Shown here piece after piece: positions 16,128 to 23,587 of a stretch of DNA of 26,942 nt. The stretch spans positions 1 to 26,942 of the forward strand of contig JAHRAM010000202.1 in NCBI GenBank assembly GCA_020027305.1, read 5' to 3'. Position 1 is the first letter of the stretch. Each line of letters begins with the position of its first letter. The notes under the pieces are model-generated. The model worked only from the letters and a program-made list of their open reading frames with translations, had not been told where the DNA came from and made no database searches. The position numbers and the translations under genes are program-made. Origin of the DNA: Acidimicrobiia bacterium (GTDB lineage Bacteria; Actinomycetota; Acidimicrobiia; Acidimicrobiales; Hopanoidiivorantaceae).

Positions 16128-17432
16128 CTATATTTTATTTAAAAGTTTTTCGGCAGTTTCTCTAGCTTTTAGGTCTTCTTCAATTATGGCATCTAATTCG
16201 TCTGCTTTAACCTCACCATGAACCTCTAATGTTTTTTCAACAATTTTTGGAATATCTGCCCAAGCAATCTTTTCTTGTAAGAAAGCAGCATTAGCAACCT
16301 CATTTGAGGCATTTAAAACGCAAGGGGCGGTTTCTCCACGTTTGCCAGCAGAAAAAGCAAGTGCTAACGCTGGAAATTTCTCATAATCAGGAAGCTCAAA
16401 ATCAAGATGGGTCGTTTGCGCCCAATCAATCTCACCAAAAGGTGTCTTTAGTCGGTCTGGAAACTCAAGGGCATAGCCGATACAAAGCCGCATATCTGGC
16501 ATAGAAAGTTGGGCTACCGTAGCGCCATCTGAAAACTCAACCATTGAATGAATTATTGACTGGGGATGTATCACTACCTTTATTTGCTCATAAGGAATTG
16601 AAAACAGAGCATTTGCCTCAATGACTTCTAAGCCTTTATTCATAAGCGTTGAAGAGTCAACGGTAATCTTTTCGCCCATATCCCAAGTTGGATGATTTAG
16701 CGCCTCAGCCAAAGTCACTCTTTTTAGTTCTTCGGTGGTCTTGGTTCTAAACGGCCCCCCACTTGCTGTCAAAATAATGTGCCTTACAATTTCGCCCGTC
16801 ATATTTTTTTCTAGCATATTTTGCATATTTTTTTCTGGCATATTTTCGTTCGTCGTTTCTTCTTGGGTTTTACCTGTGTTACTTTTTTTTGTTTCTTTAG
16901 ATTCTTGTAAGTCTGTTGTTGCAGCTGAGCGGAGGCATTGATGAATGGCACAATGCTCACTATCTATTGGAATCAGCTCGGCGCCATCACCATTTTCTAA
17001 AAGAGCACTGTTTTCTAGAAGAACCTTATTCACTAATGGTGCTGCTGCAATCAAGGATTCCTTGTTTGCTAGTGCCAACCGTTTTCCTGCCTTTAGAGTT
17101 TCAAGTGTTATTTTCAAACCAGCAAAACCCACCACTGCATTTACAGTTATATCTGAAAGGCCTGCCACTTGACAAAGGGCGTCTTTTCCTGCCAGAATTT
17201 CTACCCCTGCTGGAACCATCTCTTCAAGCCGCTTGGCGTTTTCTTCATTTGAAACAGCAATAACTTCAGGTGAGAATTCTTTAGCTTGCTCAGCCATTTT
17301 ATCGACAGAGGAATTTCCACCTAAAGCCTTCACGACATATCGGCTAGGATTTGCCCTAATGACATCTAGGGTTTGAGTTCCAATGGAGCCAGCAGAACCC
17401 AAAACCGAAATTGTTTTCATATCACTTGTCAT
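16128..17432 (-). CDS. dxr: 1-deoxy-D-xylulose 5-phosphate reductoisomerase
   Basis: Dxr converts DXP to MEP using NADPH and a divalent metal, the committed step of the MEP pathway. Motifs: NADPH-binding VLGSAGSIGTQTLDVI (10-25), LANKESLI (121-128), metal-binding IDSEHCAI (156-163), LTASGGPF, HPTWDMGEKITVDSSTLMNKG (residues 247-267) and HPQSIIHSMVEF. The start was set at the ATG at 17432, with TAGG about 9 bases upstream; the ATG at 17420 is nearly as good, and a TTG at 17462 is less likely. An insert of about 45 residues (170-214), rich in Lys, Asn, Thr and Met, separates the metal-binding helix from TASGGPF and contains an 8-residue repeat (EKNM units). At 434 residues it is longer than the usual 380-400. 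Confidence 0.94.
   Translation of the reverse strand: MTSDMKTISVLGSAGSIGTQTLDVIRANPSRYVVKALGGNSSVDKMAEQAKEFSPEVIAVSNEENAKRLEEMVPAGVEILAGKDALCQVAGLSDITVNAVVGFAGLKITLETLKAGKRLALANKESLIAAAPLVNKVLLENSALLENGDGAELIPIDSEHCAIHQCLRSAATTDLQESKETKKSNTGKTQEETTNENMPEKNMQNMLEKNMTGEIVRHIILTASGGPFRTKTTEELKRVTLAEALNHPTWDMGEKITVDSSTLMNKGLEVIEANALFSIPYEQIKVVIHPQSIIHSMVEFSDGATVAQLSMPDMRLCIGYALEFPDRLKTPFGEIDWAQTTHLDFELPDYEKFPALALAFSAGKRGETAPCVLNASNEVANAAFLQEKIAWADIPKIVEKTLEVHGEVKADELDAIIEEDLKARETAEKLLNKI
16800..16847 (-). repeat. 24-bp direct repeat within the Dxr insert
   Basis: Two adjacent 24-bp copies (16800-16823 and 16824-16847) differ at two positions; each begins CATATTTTTTTCT and ends GCATATTTT followed by G or C. 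In the protein they give two in-frame eight-residue units with EKNM. They form part of the low-complexity insert of Dxr. Confidence 0.8.
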
Positions 17433-17526
17433 ACATATAAGCCTATTATGGGGCTGAGACAATTTTTTACAAATTCAGAAATTAAATAATCTGCGTTTAT
17501 ATAGTTTGAGCTTAAACAATTTGAAC

Positions 17527-18537
17527 TTATATAATCTGAACCAAGTCAAGCACTTCAGCAACAAGCAGAGTTGCCGGCAAAACAAAAAGCAAGGCATCAA
17601 TCCTGTCTAGCACGCCGCCGTGGCCAGGCAAGATAGTTCCCATATCTTTAATGCCAAGATTTCTTTTTATAAGCGACTCAATCAAATCTCCAAGAGGGGC
17701 AACAATGGCAGCTACCACTCCTAAGATAATGACATCACTAAGAGAGCCTGGGGAAGCACCAAATGGTTCAAGGTTGAGCGCCTGAAGAACAAGTGTGGGA
17801 ACCGCAACAGCAAAAATCATTCCAGCAATTAACCCTTCAAGGGTTTTGTTGGGGCTAATGTGTGTAATTTTTATTCGCCCAATTAGCTTTCCGACCAGCC
17901 AGCCTCCCACGTCATAAGACACAGCAGCAAGAATGGCGGTCAAAATTAGATTTGGGCCATAGTCGTTGGGGGCTGCCAGCAAAAGTGCTGCCGTTCCTCC
18001 TGGAACAGCAATATAAAATATGACAAACAATGAAGATGAAAGATGTGGAACCACCCGATTATCACTTTCAACAAAAAGATACCAAAGGGCGACAAAAAAG
18101 ATTGCCAGAGGAAGCAAAACCACATAAGCAGAAGCTCCCCGCCAATAAACAGCAGGCGTTATCCCCACAACAATTACCAAGCACAAAAGGATGGCAGGAC
18201 TGTAACCTACCTTTTTTAAATTCGTTAGCAACTCAACGGCAGCTGCCCCCAGCACAACCGAGATGAGAATTAGCAACGCAATGTTACCAATGAAATAGCA
18301 AACTAAAAATGCGGCGGCGGCGGCCAGCCCAGTGAGCACGGCTGGAAAAACTCCTCTGAAACCTCTGGAGCTGAAATCTCCACTATCGCTATCATAAGAA
18401 AAGGCATCTTGTGAAAAATCGGATGCGTATTCTTCTGGTGGACCTTCTTCATCATAGAAATCAGTGTCAGCACTCATTTCATCGCTGCCCATCTCACTAC
18501 CATCAATTTCTTCGCCAGTTATTTCTTCAGAATTCAT
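17527..18537 (-). CDS. cdsA: Phosphatidate cytidylyltransferase (CDP-diacylglycerol synthase)
   Basis: CdsA makes CDP-diacylglycerol from phosphatidic acid and CTP, the branch point for membrane phospholipids. The 336-residue protein has a cytoplasmic acidic and Ser-rich N-terminus (1-60), then seven to eight predicted membrane helices from about residue 63. Near the end is the CDP-alcohol/cytidylyltransferase signature: KRNLGIKDMGTILPGHGG followed by VLDRID. SYDVGGWLVGKLIGR and ISPNKTLEG are also family segments. The ATG at 18537 was taken as the furthest in-frame start; several later ATG codons lie in the disordered N-terminus, so the start is uncertain. It follows frr, as in most bacteria. 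Confidence 0.94.
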   Translation of the reverse strand: MNSEEITGEEIDGSEMGSDEMSADTDFYDEEGPPEEYASDFSQDAFSYDSDSGDFSSRGFRGVFPAVLTGLAAAAAFLVCYFIGNIALLILISVVLGAAAVELLTNLKKVGYSPAILLCLVIVVGITPAVYWRGASAYVVLLPLAIFFVALWYLFVESDNRVVPHLSSSLFVIFYIAVPGGTAALLLAAPNDYGPNLILTAILAAVSYDVGGWLVGKLIGRIKITHISPNKTLEGLIAGMIFAVAVPTLVLQALNLEPFGASPGSLSDVIILGVVAAIVAPLGDLIESLIKRNLGIKDMGTILPGHGGVLDRIDALLFVLPATLLVAEVLDLVQII

Positions 18538-18637
18538 TTCAGTATTTGTTAATCTCTTTAATTGTTTAATTGTTGAAATTTAATTATTTAATCATTGCCA
18601 ATAACTTCAAATTTAATTTTTTTGCCTCTACTCTAAT

Positions 18638-19207
18638 TTAAGTCTCCATTAGCTCCTTTTCTTTGCTTTCCAACCCCTCATCTATGGTGTTTTCATGCTG
18701 ATGTGTCATTTCATCCAACTCTTTTTCGCCCCGCTGCAGGTCATCTTTTGAAATCTCACTATCTTTGTTGAGCTGTGTCAACTCAGCTCTGGCTGCCCTT
18801 CTACAGTTGCGAATAGAAACTTTGCCCTCTTCTGCCAGCCCCTTTGCAATTTTTACCATATCTTTTCTGCGTTCTTCAGTGAGGGCTGGAATCGCAATGC
18901 GAACAACTGCTCCGTCAGAGTTTGGGGTCAGCCCCAAGTCAGATTCTTGGATAGCCTTTTCAATTCCCTCCAAGCTGTTTGGGTCGTAAGGCGATATGAG
19001 AATAGTTTGTGGCTCAGGCACAGACAAACCCGCAATTTGTTGGAGCGGAACTGCTGCCCCGTAGTTGTTTACCATCAACTTTTCAACCAGAGATGTAGAC
19101 GCCCTGCCTGTTCTCACCCCAGCAAACCCTTCTTGGGTATGCTGAACTGATTTTTCCATTTTGTCATTGACGTCATTTAACACCAACTCAATCATTTCAT
19201 CGCTCAT
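18638..19207 (-). CDS. frr: Ribosome recycling factor
   Basis: RRF, with EF-G, splits the post-termination ribosome. The 189-residue length is standard and the sequence is highly typical: GVRTGRASTSLVEKLMVNNY, VPLQQIAGLSVPEPQTILIS, PYDPNSLEGIEKAIQESDLG, then ALTEERRKDMVKIAKGLAEE and VSIRNCRRAARAEL. The ATG at 19207 is preceded by a good Shine-Dalgarno (AAGGGGTG). It lies between pyrH and cdsA in the conserved rpsB-tsf-pyrH-frr-cdsA order. Confidence 0.97.
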   Translation of the reverse strand: MSDEMIELVLNDVNDKMEKSVQHTQEGFAGVRTGRASTSLVEKLMVNNYGAAVPLQQIAGLSVPEPQTILISPYDPNSLEGIEKAIQESDLGLTPNSDGAVVRIAIPALTEERRKDMVKIAKGLAEEGKVSIRNCRRAARAELTQLNKDSEISKDDLQRGEKELDEMTHQHENTIDEGLESKEKELMET

Positions 19208-19317
19208 TTGTCACCCCTTTTTTGAATTTAGCTAAATCGCAAACTTTTTTTAATACATTCATCAAATCAATTTTTTTGTGCTTTTAAAATAGCTTATTAA
19301 AGTGTTGGTAATTGAAT

Positions 19318-20043
19318 TCAACTCACAAGTGTGCCGACTTGCTTGCCCTCAAGGATTGCTGAAACATTTCCCTGCTTCAACAGGTCAAACATTACAATGG
19401 GCATCTTGTTATCCATACACAAGCTAAGGGCAGTGGAATCCATTGCCTTTAATTTCTGTTGAATGGCATCCATATAGCTAACCTTGTCAAGTTTTTTGGC
19501 ATGCGCATCAAGTTTTGGGTCGGCGGTATAAATGCCATCAGTTCCAGAGTGGGTTCCCTTCAAAAGCACATCGGCTTCAATTTCAACTGCCCTAAGAGCT
19601 GCTGTGGTATCAGTGGTGAAAAATGGATTCCCTGTGCCAGAAGCAAAAATCACTACCCTGCCCTTTTCAATATGGCGGAGTGCTTTTCTTCTAATATATG
19701 GCTCAGCCACTTGTCCCATATGAATGGCTGTTTGAACTCTGGTGGGTTGCCCCATTCGCACTAAAACATCTTGGAGGGCAAGGGCATTGATGACAGTTGC
19801 AAGCATTCCCATATAATCGGCTTGGGCACGATCCATTCCCTCATCGGCGCCTTCCATTCCCCGCCAAATATTTCCACCCCCGACCACGACTGCCAGCTCA
19901 ACATCAAAATCTTTTCTGATACCACAAATTTCAGCAGCAATTACATTGAGGGTGGGGTTAGAGATGCCATAGTTATCGCTGCCCCCAGCAAATGCCTCAC
20001 CTGAAAGCTTTAGTAAAACTCGCTTCCATTTGGGTTTTGGCAT
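19318..20043 (-). CDS. pyrH: Uridylate kinase (UMP kinase)
   Basis: PyrH phosphorylates UMP to UDP and is the bacterial hexameric amino-acid-kinase-fold enzyme. The 241-residue protein shows KRVLLKLSGEAFAGG, VVVGGGNIWRG, DRAQADYMGMLATVINALAL, QPTRVQTAI, ASGTGNPFFTTDTTAALRA and KGTHSGTDGIYTADPK, all canonical. The ATG at 20043 is in the expected place; its Shine-Dalgarno is weak. It lies 38 bases downstream of tsf. Confidence 0.97.
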   Translation of the reverse strand: MPKPKWKRVLLKLSGEAFAGGSDNYGISNPTLNVIAAEICGIRKDFDVELAVVVGGGNIWRGMEGADEGMDRAQADYMGMLATVINALALQDVLVRMGQPTRVQTAIHMGQVAEPYIRRKALRHIEKGRVVIFASGTGNPFFTTDTTAALRAVEIEADVLLKGTHSGTDGIYTADPKLDAHAKKLDKVSYMDAIQQKLKAMDSTALSLCMDNKMPIVMFDLLKQGNVSAILEGKQVGTLVS

Positions 20044-20081
20044 TATTTTTGTTTTTCTCTTTAGTGTTCTGTTTTTTCGCT

Positions 20082-20870
20082 CTATCTAATATATGCCTGA
20101 ACAAATCTCACGATGGAACCTCCGCCAAGCGTGCTGGCCACGGTTTCTTTGTCGCCGTGTAGCCCTTGCTCAAGCAACACTCGCTCCTTTAGCCACCCCT
20201 GTAATCTGCCTTGCGCGATTTTATCAAGCGCCTCTTCAGGCTTGCCTTCTTCTTTGGCACGGTCTTTGCCTAGCTCTAGTTGGGTTTCTAAGTCGCCTGC
20301 TGGAACTTCATCTTTTGAAAGAAAGGTTGGTTTGGCAAAAGCAATGTGGAGGCTGACTTGGTGAAGGGCTTCTGCTTCCACACCTTCGCCTTCTACGATG
20401 ACGGCATTTATTCCTCTTCCATCTTGGAGGTGTAAGTATGAATCTAATATGTTGCCATCAGCAGCTTTGATTAGCTCAGCGCGTTTAAGCTCAATGTTTT
20501 CTTTTTTGCTGATTTTCATCTGGTCGATTTGGTCGCTAAAGCCATCGGCGCTTCCTGTCTCAAGAACTGCTTTAGCAATGTCATTGCCAAGTGAAACAAA
20601 ATCTTCAGCCTTGGCAGAAAAATCTGTTTCTGCAGTTAAGTGGATTAGTGAACCTGCTGTGTTGTCATCTGCCATAGCAATCGTAGCTAGCCCGTCTGCT
20701 GCCTCCCGGTCTGAACGTTCAGCTGATTTGGCAAGCCCTTTTCTTGTGAGGATTTCTGCAGCTTGGTCAAAATCGCCACCTGCCTCTGTGAGGGCGGATT
20801 TGGCATCCATCATGCCTGCCCCTGTTGCTTCTCGGAGCTCCTTGACTTGAGCAGCAGATATTTCAGGCAT
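20082..20870 (-). CDS. tsf: Elongation factor Ts
   Basis: EF-Ts is the nucleotide-exchange factor for EF-Tu. The 262-residue protein has the N-terminal UBA-like helix bundle (QVKELREATGAGMMDAKSAL), the exchange motif region TAETDFSAKAEDF, and the coiled-coil and dimerisation part ending in VRFVQAYIR. TDFSAKAEDF replaces the usual TDFVA-N--F, a modest deviation at a normally invariant position. The ATG shares its first base with the last base of the rpsB TAA stop (TAATG), so translation should be tightly coupled to S2. Confidence 0.96.
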   Translation of the reverse strand: MPEISAAQVKELREATGAGMMDAKSALTEAGGDFDQAAEILTRKGLAKSAERSDREAADGLATIAMADDNTAGSLIHLTAETDFSAKAEDFVSLGNDIAKAVLETGSADGFSDQIDQMKISKKENIELKRAELIKAADGNILDSYLHLQDGRGINAVIVEGEGVEAEALHQVSLHIAFAKPTFLSKDEVPAGDLETQLELGKDRAKEEGKPEEALDKIAQGRLQGWLKERVLLEQGLHGDKETVASTLGGGSIVRFVQAYIR

Positions 20871-22018
20871 TAACTCTGTTCGCTGAGATTTTCTTGGTCG
20901 GGAGTATCAGAATTAGAATCGGTATCTTGAATTGAATCTTGGCTTGTGTTTTGTGTGTTTTGTGTGTCTTGTTCTGCCGTTTCTTTGGTTTCTGTGTTAT
21001 CGTTCAAACTTTCGTTTTCTGTATTTTCATTTTTGGAATCTTCAGTTTCGCTATCTTCATTTTCTGTGCCTTCAGTTTCTGTGCTTGTATTTGCTGCTTC
21101 TGCTACTTCTTTTTCTGCTACTTCTTTTTTTTCTGCTCCTGCTTCTGTTGTTTTTGTTACTTCTACTACTCCTTTTTCTGCTGCTTCATTTTCTGTGACT
21201 GCTTCTTTTTCTAGCACTTCTTCTTTTTCTGCTCCTGCTTCTGTTGTTTTTGTTGCTTCTACTCCTGCTTCTTTTTCCACTCCTACTGTTTCTGCTGCTT
21301 CTTCTTCTTCTTGAGCAGCGGAAGTTTGAGCGGCGATTGCTTTTCCAGCTATTACTGCCTCAGCAACCACCCGACACATAAGTTGCCCTGAAAGAATTGA
21401 GTCGTCATTTCCTGGAATGACAAAATCAACCATATCAGGATTACAGTTAGTATCAACTACAGCAATCGTAGAAATGCCTAGCTTCTTTGCTTCTGTTGCT
21501 GCAATGTGTTCTTTTTGAATATCTAATACAAAAATAGCATCAGGGGTATTCTTCATAAACCGAATGCCTCCCAAATTGCGTTTGAGCCTTGCCATCTCTC
21601 GCTGATTTGTGAGAGCTTCCTTTTTTGGCATCTGCTCAAAATCCCCAGCGTCTTCCATCGCTTGGAATTCTTCCAGCCTTGCTGTCTGAAGCGAAATGGT
21701 CGCAAAATTTGTAAGGGTACCGCCCAGCCACCTTTCATTCACATAGGGCATTCCACATTGCTCAGCATATTGTTTCACACCTTGCGCTATTGAGGGCTTG
21801 GTTCCCACAAACATCAAGGTACCGTTGTTTGCCACCAAATCTCTGACATACACATAGACCTCGCCCAACGCTTTTAAGGTTTGGCGCAAGTCAATAATAT
21901 ATATACCATTTTGTTTGCCATGAATATATGGCTCCATTTTTGGATTCCATCGCTGAGTGCGATGCCCATAGTAAACACCAGCCTCAAGTAGCTGGCTCAT
22001 TGTTACAACTGCGGTCAT
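20870..22018 (-). CDS. rpsB: 30S ribosomal protein S2 with long acidic C-terminal extension
   Basis: S2 is a late-binding protein of the small ribosomal subunit near S1 and the mRNA exit. Residues 1-230 are standard S2: MSQLLEAGVYYGHRTQRWNP, FVGTKPSIAQGVKQYA, YVNERWLGGTLTNF, and VVDTNCNPDMVDFVIPGNDD. Residues about 231-382 form a 150-residue Glu/Ala/Thr/Asn-rich acidic extension, much longer than the Ala/Glu tails seen on some actinobacterial S2 proteins, with a 15-residue unit present twice. The ATG at 22018 gives the expected N-terminus; the leader has only a weak Shine-Dalgarno but a striking 8-bp tandem array. The gene ends with a one-base overlap with tsf. Confidence 0.95.
   Translation of the reverse strand: MTAVVTMSQLLEAGVYYGHRTQRWNPKMEPYIHGKQNGIYIIDLRQTLKALGEVYVYVRDLVANNGTLMFVGTKPSIAQGVKQYAEQCGMPYVNERWLGGTLTNFATISLQTARLEEFQAMEDAGDFEQMPKKEALTNQREMARLKRNLGGIRFMKNTPDAIFVLDIQKEHIAATEAKKLGISTIAVVDTNCNPDMVDFVIPGNDDSILSGQLMCRVVAEAVIAGKAIAAQTSAAQEEEEAAETVGVEKEAGVEATKTTEAGAEKEEVLEKEAVTENEAAEKGVVEVTKTTEAGAEKKEVAEKEVAEAANTSTETEGTENEDSETEDSKNENTENESLNDNTETKETAEQDTQNTQNTSQDSIQDTDSNSDTPDQENLSEQS
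21119..21259 (-). repeat. 96-bp-spaced duplication in the S2 tail
   Basis: Residues 254-268 (EATKTTEAGAEKEEV) and 286-300 (EVTKTTEAGAEKKEV) of S2 are near-identical 15-residue units, 32 codons (96 bases) apart. The DNA copies, at 21215-21259 and 21119-21163, are also closely similar, which points to recent duplication rather than convergence of composition. Confidence 0.75.
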
Positions 22019-22069
22019 ATTGTTGCTACCGCTGCCATATCATAACTACCATTTTTTTGCCTGTGCTTA

Positions 22070-22190
22070 TATCGACCTGTTTACTTATTGACCTATTTGA
22101 CTATTTCTCTATTGACTTATTTCGCTATCTGTCTATTTGCCTGTTTACCTATTTAACTATTTCCCCTGTTTGCTTATTTACCTGTTTGCT
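22070..22190. repeat. 8-bp tandem array (~15 units) in the rpsB leader
   Basis: From 22070 the sequence can be cut into consecutive 8-bp units: TATCGACC, TGTTTACT, TATTGACC, TATTTGAC, TATTTCTC, TATTGACT, TATTTCGC, TATCTGTC, TATTTGCC, TGTTTACC, TATTTAAC, TATTTCCC, (one extra C), TGTTTGCT, TATTTACC, TGTTTGCT. The consensus is about TATTTRCC; on the transcribed strand this is about GGYAAATA. The period of 8 is not a multiple of 3, so the array is not selected as coding. It lies within the 316-base gap between the xerC end and the rpsB start, about 50 bases upstream of the rpsB ATG. Confidence 0.88.
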
Positions 22191-22205
22191 ACTTTTTGTG
22201 TTTTC

Positions 22206-22232
22206 TTTATATCCCTAGAAAAATCCTAGCAA
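22206..22232 (-). promoter_or_regulatory. Candidate rpsB promoter upstream of the 8-bp array
   Basis: On the minus strand a TATAAA hexamer in the context GATATAAAG (plus-strand 22206-22211) lies downstream of TTGCTA (22227-22232) with a 15-base spacer, shorter than ideal. If used, transcription would begin near the first repeat units and place the whole 8-bp array in the rpsB 5' leader. The rest of the gap (22212-22334) shows no gene or clear terminator. Confidence 0.28.
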
Positions 22233-22334
22233 TTTAATTTAGAAATTCCACACCTGAAACGACCCAACTGTCGCCTAACCCAAGATGCCCGTTGAATAGG
22301 ATGATTCCCCAACACGACTTAGTTTTTCACCCAA

Positions 22335-23393
22335 CTATCCTCTGGGATGATTTTCTGCCACGACTTTCTTTAGCTTCTCTCGACTTACATGGGTGTAAAT
22401 CTGAGTGGTCGTCAAATCTGAATGGCCTAACAGTTCTTGAACCTCTCGCAAATCTGCCCCGCCATCAAGCAAATGAGTAGCAAAGGTGTGCCTTAGGGCA
22501 TGGGGGTGTGTGGGAGATTTTGCGCGCCTATCTATAATCCGTCTAACATCTCTAGAGGTGATGGGCTTTTGAGAGAGATTGAAAAATAAAATATTAGATG
22601 TTGATTTGTTTTCGGCTGTATTTTGCTGTGCTATCACTTTTTGGTCTGCTATTTTTTGACCCACCATTATATGTCGAGCCTGAATTAAATATATCTCAAG
22701 GGCTTTAACGGCTGGCTCTGAAAGTGGAACTATTCTTTGCTTGCTTCCTTTTCCAGTTACTTTAACGGTTTTTGTGGATGTGAGATCTAAGTCGTCAACT
22801 TCAAGCCCACATATCTCACTCACGCGAAGGCCGCTTCCATACAAAAGCTCAACTATGGCAGTGTCTCTTAGCTCTCTTTCATTGGAATTTTGTTCCACAC
22901 CATTTTTATGTTTTGGGTTTTTAACCTGCTCAGTGTTGTTTTGCCAATTGATGTTCTGCTGATTTTTAGCTGTTAAATTTTCGCCCTGTGAATTTTGTGA
23001 ATTTTTATTTTGTAAATTTCTATGTTGTGGGACTGGCTGAAACAATGCTTCTAGCTCACTTTTGCCCAACACCTTTGGAAGTCGACTTTCACCTGCCACT
23101 ACATTTATTCCAACTATTGGGTTTTGCTTGAGAAAGTCTTTTTTTGCCATCCAGTTGAAATATCTCCTAAGGGCGCTGACCTTTCGGCTAATGCTCTTTC
23201 TAGCATAATTGTTCTGGGATAAGTGAGCGATATATTGCCTGATGTGTTTTCTCGTTATTTTGTTGGGATGAGAAATGCCTATTTGGGTTTCCACCCACTC
23301 AGCAAACATAGAAATTTCCATTAGATAGCCTGATATAGATAAAGGCGCCAGAGAGGTCAGCGACTTTTCAAAGGGTTCTAGTTTCCATTCCAT
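22335..23393 (-). CDS. xerC: Tyrosine recombinase, XerC/XerD type
   Basis: Xer recombinases resolve chromosome dimers at dif sites. The protein has an N-terminal SAM-like core-binding domain (1-105) and a catalytic domain with all expected residues: Arg190 (GSGLRVSE), Lys215 (GKGSKQR), His298 and Arg301 (HALRHTFATHLL), His324 (LLGHSDL) and nucleophile Tyr333 (QIYTHVS). It has 352 residues, about 50 more than usual, because of two Asn/Gln-rich inserts: about 122-172 before the catalytic core, and about 242-266 between the Lys hairpin and the HxLRH motif. The ATG at 23393 has no clear Shine-Dalgarno. The place before rpsB is typical for an actinobacterial XerC-like gene; XerC versus XerD cannot be settled from sequence alone. 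Confidence 0.9.
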   Translation of the reverse strand: MEWKLEPFEKSLTSLAPLSISGYLMEISMFAEWVETQIGISHPNKITRKHIRQYIAHLSQNNYARKSISRKVSALRRYFNWMAKKDFLKQNPIVGINVVAGESRLPKVLGKSELEALFQPVPQHRNLQNKNSQNSQGENLTAKNQQNINWQNNTEQVKNPKHKNGVEQNSNERELRDTAIVELLYGSGLRVSEICGLEVDDLDLTSTKTVKVTGKGSKQRIVPLSEPAVKALEIYLIQARHIMVGQKIADQKVIAQQNTAENKSTSNILFFNLSQKPITSRDVRRIIDRRAKSPTHPHALRHTFATHLLDGGADLREVQELLGHSDLTTTQIYTHVSREKLKKVVAENHPRG

Positions 23394-23466
23394 ACCGCGT
23401 TTTGTAATGTTTGTTTTGAAATTTTTTGCTTTAGTTTTTGCTTTGGTTAGTTTTATTTTGCTCGGC

Positions 23467-23543
23467 TTGATTTTGTTTGGCTGGGCTTTGCTTGACTTGG
23501 TTTTTTGATTAGCTTAATTTTGATTGGCTTGAGTTTTGCTTCA
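23467..23543. repeat. ~15-bp imperfect tandem array upstream of xerC
   Basis: Five units of 15-17 bp lie in the dprA-xerC gap: TTGATTTTGTTTGGC, TGGGCTTTGCTTGAC, TTGGTTTTTTGATTAGC, TTAATTTTGATTGGC and TTGAGTTTTGCTTCA. Similar T/G-rich sequence continues towards xerC. On the transcribed strand it is rich in CAAA, AAGC and AATC, the same composition as the coding inserts of the neighbouring proteins. Confidence 0.6.
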
Positions 23544-23587
23544 TATAAATTTTAGTTTTTATATGGCAGAATTTCAATGGTAATAAT

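Noticed and set aside
20932..21314. Three overlapping plus-strand frames of 88-122 codons opposite the S2 tail
   Set aside because: They are Phe/Leu/Ser/Cys-rich reflections of the Glu/Thr/Asn-rich S2 tail in other frames, with no ribosome-binding site or family resemblance.
22335..23393. Phage or integrative-element integrase with a nearby attachment site
   Set aside because: The position before rpsB, the Xer-like length of the core domains and the lack of phage genes or flanking tRNA point to a chromosomal Xer recombinase.
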